Assembly: GCA_051162045.1 (NCBI GenBank)
Contig: JBISDI010000011.1
Source: Anaerozeibacter quisquiliarum
GTDB taxonomy: Bacteria > Bacillota > Clostridia > Christensenellales > Aristaeellaceae
DNA: 64,000 nt
Reading direction: 5' to 3' (one strand)
Each line of letters opens with the position of its first letter. Position 1 is the stretch's first letter. Below the pieces are notes generated by a model that worked only from the letters and a program-made list of their open reading frames with translations, was not told the origin of the DNA and did no database searches. This document shows, in pieces, positions 33,654-42,329 of this stretch. A program made the position numbers and the translations under genes.

Positions 33654-34192
33654 GCGTGATCCTGATTACCGGCGGCGCGCGCAGCGGCAAGTCCCGGCTG
33701 GCCGAGGACAGGGCGCGCGCGTACAAAGGCGTGCTCTACATCGCCACCGCCCGCGCGCTCGACGACGAGATGCGCGCGCGGATTGCGCGCCACCGCCTAG
33801 ATCGGCCCGCGTCGTGGGACACCTTCGAGGGCTCGCGGGGCCTTGCGCAGGCGGTCGGGCAAGGGCATGACTGCGTGCTGCTCGACTGTGTGACCAACCT
33901 GGTGACAAATTTTTGTATGGATCAACCCACAGATTGGGAACAGGCGCGCGAACAGGACGTCCAAGAAGTGGAACGCCTGGCGCTTTCGGAACTTACGGCG
34001 CTGGTTGGGCGCGTCCGCGCGCGGGGCTGCGCGCTGATTATGGTCAACAACGAGGTGGGGCTGGGGCTCGTGCCCGAATACCCGCTGGGGCGCGCGTTCC
34101 GCGACATCGCCGGGCGCATAGGCCAGCGCCTGGCCGCTCTGAGCGACGAGGTATATTTCTGCGTATCGGGCATACCGATGCGCATAAAATAA
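33650..34192 (+). CDS. cobU: Adenosylcobinamide kinase/guanylyltransferase-like (CobU)
   Basis: The 180-residue P-loop protein has GGARSGKSRLAE at the start, the ARIARHRLDRPASWDTFE segment containing the guanylylated-histidine region, DCVTNLVTN and NNEVGLGLVPEYPLGRAFRD. These are all CobU hallmarks. CobU acts late in cobalamin assembly. Here it is coupled by ATGA to znuB, an unusual place, and no other cobalamin gene is in the window. It may have a moonlighting or metal-linked role, or simply share the transcript. Confidence 0.85.
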   Translation: MSVILITGGARSGKSRLAEDRARAYKGVLYIATARALDDEMRARIARHRLDRPASWDTFEGSRGLAQAVGQGHDCVLLDCVTNLVTNFCMDQPTDWEQAREQDVQEVERLALSELTALVGRVRARGCALIMVNNEVGLGLVPEYPLGRAFRDIAGRIGQRLAALSDEVYFCVSGIPMRIK

Positions 34193-34226
34193 CCAAGCGA
34201 ATCCGGCCGGACCGCATTCGCCGTTG

Positions 34227-34254
34227 TTTACTTTTTCGCCCAAAATGGTATAAT
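34227..34254 (+). promoter_or_regulatory. Promoter of the nfeD-floA cluster
   Basis: TTTACT (34227-34232) and TATAAT (34249-34254) are 16 nt apart, ending 24 nt before the nfeD ATG, which has GGGAGG upstream. Confidence 0.7.
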
Positions 34255-34277
34255 CATTGGGAAGGGAGGCCTGATCG

Positions 34278-34778
34278 ATGGGCACGTTGCTTCAAACGCT
34301 GTCTTCGCACATTCCGGCGATCCTGTGCCTGGTGATCGGCTATGCGCTGGTGGTGTTCGAGATGTGCATTCCGGGCTTCGGCGTGCCGGGCACGCTGGGC
34401 ATCATCTTGCTGGTGGTGGGCATCGTGACCGGCACGGGCAGCCTCGCGCACGCGCTGATCCTCGCGGGCATCGTGATCGTGCTGCTGTTGATCGCGCTGC
34501 CGATCTGCCTGCGCTTCATCGGCAAGGGCGGCTTCTTGCGCTCGAAGCTGGTGCTCAATGACACCAGCGTCCCGGTCCGCGACGCCGGGCGCGCGCCCGA
34601 CCGTCACCTGAACCGCGAGGGTACGGCGCTGACCGCGCTGCGCCCCGCCGGCATGGGGCAGTTCGGGGACGAGAAGCTGAACATCGTGTCCGGCGGCGCG
34701 TTCATTCCCGAAGGCGCGCGGGTCAAGGTGGTGCGCGTTGCGGGCAACCGCGTCGTGGTGGAAGAGATCAAGGCATGA
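34278..34778 (+). CDS. NfeD-like membrane protein
   Basis: The 166-residue protein has N-terminal membrane segments (about 12-32, 38-58 and 60-82). A soluble OB-fold domain follows (GREGTALTALRPAGMGQF-type motif, written here as NREGTALTALRP; VVRVAGNRVVVEE). Such short NfeD proteins are partners of flotillin-like FloA, encoded 1.7 kb downstream, in membrane microdomains. Confidence 0.85.
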   Translation: MGTLLQTLSSHIPAILCLVIGYALVVFEMCIPGFGVPGTLGIILLVVGIVTGTGSLAHALILAGIVIVLLLIALPICLRFIGKGGFLRSKLVLNDTSVPVRDAGRAPDRHLNREGTALTALRPAGMGQFGDEKLNIVSGGAFIPEGARVKVVRVAGNRVVVEEIKA

Positions 34779-34815
34779 AGGCATACAAGGCGTAAATAAG
34801 GAAGGGGGCACCCAA

Positions 34816-36393
34816 ATGAAGAACCTGATGAAGAAGCTGCTGACGCTGGCGATGATCGCGGCGCTGTTGATCGCGCCGATGGCCGCGCTGGCCGAGGCCG
34901 AAGGGCACAGCCTGACGGTCGGCAACCTGCACTACGCGATCGACGAGCTTACGGGCGACATCGGCGCGAGCGTACGCACGACCACCGGCGAGCTCGCCGG
35001 GCGCAAGTACATCGAGTTCAGCGCCGAGGGCGAGACGCCGATCGGCGCGGTGCGCGCGGCGATGGACGACGAGGGGCTGCAATTGTGGCTCGCAGGGTTG
35101 ACCAACCGCTACGGCCTGACGTGGGCCGAACTCGAGGAGATGGCGCATGACAGCGCGGCGGTCGATGTGCCCGTGGATTTCGACATACAGGCCTTCCAGG
35201 GCATGACGCAGTCCGCCTTTGAGATGACCCGCCAGCTGAGCGATCCCGAGGCCCAGCCCAAGCTGAAGGCCGAGATGGAGAAGGTCATGGAGCCCTATCT
35301 CGCGGGCGCGGGCCAGGGCGACATGGATCAGGCGATGGTGATGGACGAGGCGATGACGCTGCCCAAGTTCCGCTTTACGGCGGACATGGCGCTGCTCGAC
35401 CAGATCATCGACGCCTACGGCCGGGTCGCGCCGGCGTACAAGGCCTACTTCGAGCAGTATTTCAAGCTCCTGTCCTCCGTGGAGGGCGGCGAGATGTTCA
35501 AGGGCATGACCAGCTTCGCGGAGCTGATGGAGAAAACCGGCGTCAAGGCGACGTTCGACGTGACGCTGTGGGCCGCCGAGGATGAATCGGCCGTACGCGC
35601 CGAGATCGCAACAAAGATCGACGCGCCCGAGGGGCAAAAGACCGAGCGGATCGAACTGCCGGTGCTGATCGAGGTGCGCCGCGGCGAGGACGCCGAGCGC
35701 GTCCGGGTGACGATGCACGCCGGGATCGAGGGCGGGGAGGTTTCCTACGAGCTCGACGCCGACGACCGTCCGGATCGCCAGGTGTTCAAGCTCGACATGG
35801 CGGTGACCGCGCCCGACGAGGCGCCCGTGGGGATTCACATGAACGGCGAGCGCACGCTGTCCCCGGACGGACAGGAGGCGCTGACCGGCGAGTTCACGGT
35901 TGCCGCGCAGGGCGGGACGCCCCTGTCCGCGCGTCTGGGCTATCAGGGCACGCTCAAGGAGGCCGAGGGCGCGTTCGAGCGCGCCGGGCGGGTGTCGCTT
36001 ACGTTGGCGATCGACGCGCCGGATGTACCCAAGCACATGGAACTGGCGTTCGATATCGCGCAGCAGGCCGGGCCGGCAGGCGAGGCGATCCTCTCCGAGA
36101 TGGACGCGCTGCCGCTGCTCAAGCTCACCGAGCTGACCGAGGAGCAGATGCAGGCGCTGATAACCGAGGCGCAGGTGACCGGGATGAACGCGCTGGGCGC
36201 GCTGCTGCAGACGCCGGGTGTGGCCGAACTCATCAGCGCCCTGGCGGCCGCGGTCGAGGAAGGCCCGCTCGGAGGCTACGAGACGCCGCAGTTCGAGGGC
36301 GGAGACGGCGACTACGAGACGCCGAAGTTCGAGGGCGAGACGGCCGACGGCTACGAGACGCCGCAGTTCGAGAGCGACACGACGCGCACATAA
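34816..36393 (+). CDS. Secreted protein with C-terminal YETPxFE repeats
   Basis: The 525-residue protein starts with a signal peptide (MKNLMKKLLTLAMIAALLIA ... ALA). It has a large soluble region with no recognised domain, rich in acidic residues and methionine. It ends with three near-identical repeats, each reading YETP(Q/K)FE within the last 45 residues. There is no LPxTG, no SLH domain and no lipobox. GGAAGGGGG precedes the ATG. It is embedded between nfeD and floA, so a role in the membrane-microdomain system is plausible but unproven. Confidence 0.75.
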   Translation: MKNLMKKLLTLAMIAALLIAPMAALAEAEGHSLTVGNLHYAIDELTGDIGASVRTTTGELAGRKYIEFSAEGETPIGAVRAAMDDEGLQLWLAGLTNRYGLTWAELEEMAHDSAAVDVPVDFDIQAFQGMTQSAFEMTRQLSDPEAQPKLKAEMEKVMEPYLAGAGQGDMDQAMVMDEAMTLPKFRFTADMALLDQIIDAYGRVAPAYKAYFEQYFKLLSSVEGGEMFKGMTSFAELMEKTGVKATFDVTLWAAEDESAVRAEIATKIDAPEGQKTERIELPVLIEVRRGEDAERVRVTMHAGIEGGEVSYELDADDRPDRQVFKLDMAVTAPDEAPVGIHMNGERTLSPDGQEALTGEFTVAAQGGTPLSARLGYQGTLKEAEGAFERAGRVSLTLAIDAPDVPKHMELAFDIAQQAGPAGEAILSEMDALPLLKLTELTEEQMQALITEAQVTGMNALGALLQTPGVAELISALAAAVEEGPLGGYETPQFEGGDGDYETPKFEGETADGYETPQFESDTTRT

Positions 36394-36400
36394 GCAGGCG

Positions 36401-36444
36401 ATTTGTCACGCGCATACGGCCGCAGCCGTATGCGCGTGACAAAT
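36401..36444 (+). repeat. 20-bp perfect palindrome upstream of floA
   Basis: ATTTGTCACGCGCATACGGC (36401-36420) pairs perfectly with 36425-36444 around loop CGCA. It lies 7 nt after the YETP-gene stop and 36 nt before floA. It could act as terminator, processing site or stability element. The core is shared with 24552-24579. Confidence 0.7.
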
Positions 36445-36479
36445 CAGGACAATCTATCATAAGATGAGGAGGCATGGCC

Positions 36480-37478
36480 ATGGAAGCGGGCGTCATTGGC
36501 GGATTATTCCTGGTCGTCGCAATCGTCGTATTCCTGATCTTCTTTTTCTCGTTTGTGCCGGTGGGGCTGTGGATCTCGGCGGTGGCGTCGGGCGTGCACG
36601 TCAGCATCGCCACGCTGGTGGGCATGCGCTTTCGGCGCATCAACCCCGCGCGCATCGTGCTGCCGCTAATCAAGGCCACCAAGGCCGGGCTCAAGGTCAA
36701 TATGAATGAGATGGAGGCGCACCTGCTGGCGGGCGGCAACGTCGATCGCGTCATCAACGCGCTGATCGCGGCGCAGGCGGCCAACATCCCGCTCGACTTC
36801 GACGACTGCCGCGCGATTGATCTGGCCGGGCGCGACGTGCTGCAGGCGGTGCAGATGTCGGTCAACCCCAAGGTGATCGAGACGCCGGTGGTGGCGGCGA
36901 TCGCCAAGGACGGCATCGAGCTGCGCGCCAAGGCGCGCGTCACCGTACGGGCCAACATCGAGCGGCTGGTCGGCGGCGCGGGCGAGGAGACGATCATCGC
37001 GCGCGTGGGCGAGGGCATCGTCACCACGGTCGGCTCGGCCGAGACCCACAAGGAGGTGCTCGAGAACCCTGACCTGATTAGCCGCACGGTGCTGGCGAAG
37101 GGGCTGGACGCGGGCACGGCGTTTGAAATTTTGTCGATCGACATCGCCGACGTCGACGTGGGCCGCAACGTAGGCGCGCAGTTGCAGATGGATCAGGCCG
37201 AGGCCGACCGGCGCATCGCCCAGGCCAAGGCCGAGGAGCGCCGCGCGATGGCCGTGGCCGCCGAGCAGGAAATGCGAGCTTCTGTGCAGGAAATGCGCGC
37301 CAAGGTGGTCGAAGCCGAGGCCGAGGTGCCCCGGGCCATGGCCGGCGCCTTGCGCGAGGGCAAGTTGGGCGTGATGGACTACTACAGGATGCAGAACGTG
37401 ATCTCCGACACGCGGATGCGCGAGTCGATCGCCGAGACCGGCGTGGACGGCGCGCCCGCGCCCAATGAAGGGAAGTAG
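36480..37478 (+). CDS. floA: Flotillin-like protein FloA
   Basis: The 332-residue protein matches FloA (YqfA; about 331 residues). It has an N-terminal membrane hairpin (about 5-28), a PHB/SPFH-like domain (RINPARIVLPLIKATKAGL ... LELRAKARVTVRANIERLVG type segments) and a coiled-coil EA-rich region (about 235-290). It organises functional membrane microdomains. I chose ATG 36480 because AGGAGG ends 7 nt upstream; ATG 36474 is too close. Confidence 0.94.
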   Translation: MEAGVIGGLFLVVAIVVFLIFFFSFVPVGLWISAVASGVHVSIATLVGMRFRRINPARIVLPLIKATKAGLKVNMNEMEAHLLAGGNVDRVINALIAAQAANIPLDFDDCRAIDLAGRDVLQAVQMSVNPKVIETPVVAAIAKDGIELRAKARVTVRANIERLVGGAGEETIIARVGEGIVTTVGSAETHKEVLENPDLISRTVLAKGLDAGTAFEILSIDIADVDVGRNVGAQLQMDQAEADRRIAQAKAEERRAMAVAAEQEMRASVQEMRAKVVEAEAEVPRAMAGALREGKLGVMDYYRMQNVISDTRMRESIAETGVDGAPAPNEGK

Positions 37479-37480
37479 CC

Positions 37481-38035
37481 ATGGATGGCTTGATGATCGC
37501 GCTGGCGGTTCTGTTCCTCGTCGCCCGCCTGATCGGCAGGGCCGCGAAGGGCGCCGACGGCGGACGGCGGGATGGACGGGTGCAGACCCCGCCGCCGGCT
37601 ACGCCTTCGCCGTGGGGGCGGGCCGAGATGTTCGGCGGGGAAGCGGATGGACAGCCCCGGAGCATCGAGGAGGTCTTTGCCGAAGCGCGCAGAAGACTCG
37701 AGGGCACGGCCGGCGAGGGTGAAGGCCGGGCGGACGAGCGGGGCTGCCTGGGCGGCTCGATTGAGCACGGGGTTCACGAGGGTGAGGGTTACGGCGAGGG
37801 CGGGCGGCCGCAGGCCGCCCCTACGGGCGCGCCGGGCGATCTGGCCGCGCTGTCCGAGGGCGGCCACACATGGGGTTCGATGTCCTATGTGCCGGCGACC
37901 GAGTATCATCCGGTGGCGTTTGGCGGCCTCGCGTCGGGGCCTGCGCGCGCGCGGCGCACCCGGTTCACGAGAACAGCGGCGCGCAATGCCGTGGTTATGG
38001 CCGAGGTGCTCGGCAAGCCGGTATCGCTGCGTTAG
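37481..38035 (+). CDS. Small membrane-anchored protein downstream of floA, repeat inserted in frame
   Basis: The 184-residue protein has an N-terminal membrane segment (MDGLMIALAVLFLVARLIG), a low-complexity glycine/glutamate-rich middle and a conserved-looking end (ARNAVVMAEVLGKPVSLR). That end resembles other proteins encoded after floA in Clostridia as I recall them. An inverted repeat of the intergenic type (37802-37820) lies in frame in the middle, encoding GGRPQAAPTGAP. It starts 3 nt after floA and is co-transcribed. Function unknown. Confidence 0.65.
   Translation: MDGLMIALAVLFLVARLIGRAAKGADGGRRDGRVQTPPPATPSPWGRAEMFGGEADGQPRSIEEVFAEARRRLEGTAGEGEGRADERGCLGGSIEHGVHEGEGYGEGGRPQAAPTGAPGDLAALSEGGHTWGSMSYVPATEYHPVAFGGLASGPARARRTRFTRTAARNAVVMAEVLGKPVSLR
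37802..37820 (+). repeat. Palindromic module inside a coding sequence
   Basis: GGGCGGCC-gca-GGCCGCCC followed by CTACGGG resembles the GGGGCGGCCTACGCCC module of the mosaic near 17530. It lies wholly inside the floA-downstream gene. Confidence 0.55.
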
Positions 38036-38222
38036 GCAAACGCTGATCGAATCCCGCGCGCGGTGACGGCTGCGCCTTTGCCGGATCGGGCCCGCATCAT
38101 CCTCGATGTAGCGCTGCTGCGCCTTTGGGTTGCGCAAGCCCAATCTGACGAAAATTCAGCTCGCCATCGCACGTGTGCTTGAATCAGCGCTTACCTGGGA
38201 AAATTCACCGGGGAGGCAGATT

Positions 38223-39611
38223 ATGATCGACCGAAATGCCGCCACGCGCGCGCTCGAATGCGCGCTGTCGAAGGGCGGCGATTTTGCGGAAATCTTCTTT
38301 GAGGACGCGCTGACCAACAACCTGTCGCTGATCGGCGGTCAGATGGACGCGGCGACCACGCTGCGCAGCCATGGCGCGGGCATCCGGGTGTACCGGGGGC
38401 TGAACAGCGTGTACGTGCACACGTCGGATACGTCGGAGGCCGCGCTGCTCAAGGCGGCGCGGCAGGCGGCCGACGCGGTGGCGCAAAACCAACGGCCGGG
38501 GTTGTCGATCGCGCTGGCGGCGCAGACCCAGGCGGCGAATATCCACCCGCTGCGGCTCGCCCCGGAAACCACGCCGGGCGCGCGCAAGGCCGAGCTGATG
38601 CGCGCGGCCTACCATGCGGCCAAGGACGAAGGCGCGGCCGTATCGCAGGTGCAGGTGTCGCTGGTCGACGCCGATCAGCACATCGCCGTGGTCAACAGCG
38701 AGGGGCTGTTGCGCACCGACCGGCGCACGCGCACGCGCATCGCCATCCATGCGGTGGCGTCCAGCGGCGGCGAAAACCAGGTGGGGGCCGAAGCGCCGGG
38801 CGCGCTCGGCGGGTACGAGCTGTTCGAGGCGGTGGATGTGGAGGCGCGCGCCCGCATGGCGGCGCGCACCGCGCTGACCATGCTGTCGGCCGAGGAGTGC
38901 CCGGCCGGCGAGATGCCGGTTGTGATCGACGGGGCCTTCGGCGGCGTGATCTTCCACGAGGCCTGCGGCCATTCGCTCGAGGCGACGGCGGTGGCGATCA
39001 ACGCCAGCGAGATGTGCGGAAAAATCGGGCAAAAGGTGGCGTCCGACGTCGTGACCGCGATCGACGATGGCACGATCCCCGGCGCGTGGGGCTCGATCAA
39101 CATGGACGACGAGGGAATGGACACAAATCGGCTCGTGCTGATCGAAAACGGCATCCTGAAGAACTACATGATCGACCGGCTCAACGGCCGGCGGATGGGC
39201 ATGGCCCCGACCGGCAGCGCGCGGCGGCAGAGCTACGCGTTCGAGCCCACATCGCGCATGCGCAACACCTTCATCGCGGCAGGCGGTACGCCCGACGAGG
39301 AGATCATCCGCACAATGGGCAATGGGCTGTACGCGGCCAAGATGGGCGGCGGCTCGGTCAACCCGGTGACCGGCGAGTTCAACTTCGCGGTCGGCGAGGG
39401 CTACCTCGTCAAGGACGGCAAGATCGACAGGCCGGTGCGCGGCGCGACGCTTGTGGGCAAGGGGACCGAGGTGCTGATGCGCATCGACCGCGTGGGCCGG
39501 GATCTCCGGCTGGCGGAGGGCATGTGCGGCTCGCTCAGCGGCTCGGTGCCGGTGTGCGTGGGCCAGCCGATGATCCGGGTCAGCCGGATGACCGTAGGGG
39601 GGCGCAAGTGA
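38223..39611 (+). CDS. tldD: Zinc metalloprotease TldD
   Basis: The 462-residue protein has the TldD active-site motif HEACGHSLEA near 245 (HExxxH zinc ligands) and C-terminal GGSVNPVTGEFNFAVGEGYL. With TldE it degrades unfolded peptides and matures some peptide natural products. GGAGG precedes ATG 38223. The 187-nt gap upstream has only a small TTGGG...CCCAA hairpin (38125-38143). The stop overlaps tldE by one base. Confidence 0.95.
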   Translation: MIDRNAATRALECALSKGGDFAEIFFEDALTNNLSLIGGQMDAATTLRSHGAGIRVYRGLNSVYVHTSDTSEAALLKAARQAADAVAQNQRPGLSIALAAQTQAANIHPLRLAPETTPGARKAELMRAAYHAAKDEGAAVSQVQVSLVDADQHIAVVNSEGLLRTDRRTRTRIAIHAVASSGGENQVGAEAPGALGGYELFEAVDVEARARMAARTALTMLSAEECPAGEMPVVIDGAFGGVIFHEACGHSLEATAVAINASEMCGKIGQKVASDVVTAIDDGTIPGAWGSINMDDEGMDTNRLVLIENGILKNYMIDRLNGRRMGMAPTGSARRQSYAFEPTSRMRNTFIAAGGTPDEEIIRTMGNGLYAAKMGGGSVNPVTGEFNFAVGEGYLVKDGKIDRPVRGATLVGKGTEVLMRIDRVGRDLRLAEGMCGSLSGSVPVCVGQPMIRVSRMTVGGRK

Positions 39612-40963
39612 TGGACGTTACGAAATTCATGGACGCGCTGCTTGCGCGCGCGGAGGAATCGCGCTTCGAGGCCGCCGAATGCTACCTGTGCGAAGACGAC
39701 TCGTTCCAGGTGGGCATACACGAGGGCGAGATCAAGTCCTACGACGTGTCGAGCAGTCTGGGGCTGGGCTTTCGCGCCTTGATCGGCGGCAAGATGGGCT
39801 ACGCCGCCACCCAGGCGCTCGACGAGGCGGCGATCGGGCAGCTGATCGACGGGGTCAAGACCAACGCGCGGCTGATCGACAGCCCCGACATCCAATTCAT
39901 TCACCCGGGCGACGCGCAGTACCCCGAGCTGCGTGCGCTCGACCCGGCGCTTGAAAGCGTGACGGCCGCCGAGAAGATCGAGCGGGCGCTGCTGCTCGAA
40001 AAGACGGCGCGTTCGCTCGATCCGCGCGTGACGCAGATCGACGACTGCGCGCTGTTCACCAGCCGGTCGCAGGTGCGCATCGTCAACACGCGCGGACAGA
40101 ACCTGTGCTTTACGCAGGGCGGCGCGGGCATGTACGTGTCGGCGGTCGCGCGCGAGGGCGACGAGGTCAACACCGGCTTCAAGTTCCGCTTCGCGCGCGG
40201 GTTTGACGAATTGGACGTGATGGCGCTTTCGCGCGAGGCGGTGGACGAGGCTTGTTCGGGGCTTGGCGGCGCGCCGGTCGCATCGGGCAGCTACCGCGTG
40301 GCGCTGGGTAACGAGGCGGCCGCCAACATGCTTACGACCTTCGCGTCCTCTTTCAGCGCGGATGCGGCGCAGAAGGGGTTGTCGCTGCTCGGCGGCCGCG
40401 AAGGCGAGCGGGTCGCGAGCGGCTGTGTGACGCTGATCGACGACCCGCTGTACCCCTATGCGTTTGCCGGCGCGCCGTTTGACGGCGAGGGCGTGGCCGC
40501 GCGCGCCAAAAAGGTCATCGACGGAGGCGTACTGACGACGCTGCTGCACAACCTCAAGACCGCGCACAAGCAAGGCGTGCCCACCACCGGCAACGCCGCG
40601 CGCACGTCGTACGCGTCGCAGGTGTCGGTCGCACCCACCAACTTCTTCATAAAGCCCGGCGCGCGCGATCGGGACGCGCTGCTCAAAACGCTGGGCGACG
40701 GACTGCTGATTACCGAACTCCAAGGTCTGCACGCGGGCGCGAACGCGGTCAGCGGCGCGTTCTCGCTGAGCGCGAAGGGCTTTCTCATTGAAGGCGGGCG
40801 GATCGCGCGCCCGGTCAGCGGCATCACCGCGGCCGGAAACTTCTTCGAGCTGCTGGGACAGGTGGAGGAAGTGGGCGGCGACCTCTGGTTCTCTGTCCCC
40901 GGCACCTCCTGCGTAGGCAGCCCCACGCTGCTGGCCGGGGCGTTGACGATTGCGGGGCGCTGA
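39611..40963 (+). CDS. tldE: TldE/PmbA subunit of the TldD-TldE protease
   Basis: The 450-residue partner of TldD shares the fold but lacks the zinc motif. Family features are SYDVSSSLGLGFRALIGGKMGYA near 45-65, TLIDDPLYPYAFAGAPFDGEG and VSGAFSLSAKGFLIEGG. TGATG overlap with tldD indicates coupling. Confidence 0.95.
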   Translation: MDVTKFMDALLARAEESRFEAAECYLCEDDSFQVGIHEGEIKSYDVSSSLGLGFRALIGGKMGYAATQALDEAAIGQLIDGVKTNARLIDSPDIQFIHPGDAQYPELRALDPALESVTAAEKIERALLLEKTARSLDPRVTQIDDCALFTSRSQVRIVNTRGQNLCFTQGGAGMYVSAVAREGDEVNTGFKFRFARGFDELDVMALSREAVDEACSGLGGAPVASGSYRVALGNEAAANMLTTFASSFSADAAQKGLSLLGGREGERVASGCVTLIDDPLYPYAFAGAPFDGEGVAARAKKVIDGGVLTTLLHNLKTAHKQGVPTTGNAARTSYASQVSVAPTNFFIKPGARDRDALLKTLGDGLLITELQGLHAGANAVSGAFSLSAKGFLIEGGRIARPVSGITAAGNFFELLGQVEEVGGDLWFSVPGTSCVGSPTLLAGALTIAGR

Positions 40964-40984
40964 CGTACATAAAATCTTGCCTGC

Positions 40985-41013
40985 TTGCATTTCGCGCACA
41001 TTGGCGGTATAAT
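40985..41013 (+). promoter_or_regulatory. Promoter of the LCP gene
   Basis: TTGCAT (40985-40990) and TATAAT (41008-41013) are 17 nt apart, 36 nt before the chosen GTG. Confidence 0.75.
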
Positions 41014-41049
41014 GTTGCCCATCAAATGATTGAATAAGGGGCAATGTAC

Positions 41050-42258
41050 GTGAACAACCGAGGATACCGCCGGCGTAAGTTGCGCGTCACCGGGCGCTTC
41101 TACGCGTTCCTGACCGTGATGGTGGTGCTGGCCGTGATGGTGGGCGTGCTGATCGCCAATCGCAGCCGCGGCGCGCAGCCGCCCCAGGCGTTCCCGGTCG
41201 CCCAACAGCCGGTGGCCCAGCAGCCCGCCGCGACGGCTCCGACGGTTGCCCCGGCCACAGCCGGCGCGCAGAGCCCGGGCGGGCAGAGCGCGCCCGGGCA
41301 GCAGGCGCAGGGCAACGCGGGCCCGGCGACGGTGGACGACATCCTCGAGACCGACCCCGACCTGATGCCGCCCGAGGACGAACAGGTCGACGTCGCCGAC
41401 TTGGCGATTACGCCCGGGTTGCCGGCCGAGTGGCGCAATATCCTGCTGCTGGGCAACGACTCGCGCAACATCAAGAAGGTATCGCGCACCGATACCATCC
41501 TGATCGCGGCGGTCAACACCAAGACCGGCGAGGTCAAGCTGACCAGCATCATGCGCGATCTGGTGGTGCCCGTCGTCAACAAGAAGGGCGAGACCAAGAG
41601 CATAAAGATCAACTCGGCCATCGGCTACGGCGGGCCGAAGTATCTGATGCGGCTGATTAACCAGCTGTTCGGCACCAACATCAAGGATTACGCGATGGTC
41701 AACTTTTCGAGCTTCCAGAAGGTCATCGACAAGCTCGACGGTATCCGCATGAACGTCACCGCCGAGGAGATGGCCGAGATCAACAAGAGTCTGGGCGAGC
41801 AGGCCAAGGCGGCGGGTATGGATCAGACCTGGTTTCTCGAGAACAAGGCGAACCTGGAGCTCAAGACCTACGGCCAGGATACGCTGCTGACCGGCATCCA
41901 GGCGCTGGGCTACGCGCGCATCCGCCACGTGGGCAGCGGCGACTACCAGCGCACCGAGCGCCAGCGCTTGGTGCTGGACGCGGTGCTCAAGAAGGTAAAG
42001 GACGCCAACGCCATCCAGCTGATGCAGATCGCGACCGGCATGTGGGGCGAGTTTGAGACCAACATCGACATGATGAGCGCGGTCGGCGTCGCCACCAGCG
42101 TCATCAAGAACGGCGCGAAGATGGACACTCGCGGGCGCATCCCCTACAAGGGCACGTTCTTGAGCGAAACCCGCAACGGCACCGCGGCGCTGTGGGACTG
42201 CGACTTCGAGGCCAACAAGGCACGGCAGTATCAGTTCGTGTACGTGGGGATACCGTAA
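41050..42258 (+). CDS. LytR-CpsA-Psr family glycopolymer ligase
   Basis: The 402-residue protein has a cytoplasmic arginine-rich start and one membrane segment (about 18-38). A long proline/alanine/glutamine-rich linker follows, then the LCP domain (NILLLGNDSRN, RTDTILIAAVNTKTGEVKLTSI split here, SIMRDLVVPV, GYARIRHVGSGDYQRTERQR). LCP enzymes attach teichoic acids or capsule to peptidoglycan, which indicates a Gram-positive-type wall. GTG 41050 is preferred because AAGGGG lies 8 nt upstream; ATG 41044 is only 2 nt from it. Confidence 0.9.
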   Translation: MNNRGYRRRKLRVTGRFYAFLTVMVVLAVMVGVLIANRSRGAQPPQAFPVAQQPVAQQPAATAPTVAPATAGAQSPGGQSAPGQQAQGNAGPATVDDILETDPDLMPPEDEQVDVADLAITPGLPAEWRNILLLGNDSRNIKKVSRTDTILIAAVNTKTGEVKLTSIMRDLVVPVVNKKGETKSIKINSAIGYGGPKYLMRLINQLFGTNIKDYAMVNFSSFQKVIDKLDGIRMNVTAEEMAEINKSLGEQAKAAGMDQTWFLENKANLELKTYGQDTLLTGIQALGYARIRHVGSGDYQRTERQRLVLDAVLKKVKDANAIQLMQIATGMWGEFETNIDMMSAVGVATSVIKNGAKMDTRGRIPYKGTFLSETRNGTAALWDCDFEANKARQYQFVYVGIP

Positions 42259-42285
42259 GGCCAGGGCATAATCGACGAATGCATT

Positions 42286-42326
42286 GGGGGCCGCAGCGCC
42301 AAAAAGCCGCTGCGGCCCCCGTTTCT
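42286..42326 (+). terminator. Terminator of the LCP gene
   Basis: GGGGGCCGCAGCG and CGCTGCGGCCCCC form a perfect 13-bp stem (42286-42298 with 42308-42320), followed by GTTTCTT. It begins 27 nt after the stop. Confidence 0.85.
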
Positions 42327-42329
42327 TGC

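Noticed and set aside
36393..36444. Attachment site or transposon end at the 20-bp palindrome
   Set aside because: No integrase, transposase or direct repeat flanks it; a stem-loop function fits better.
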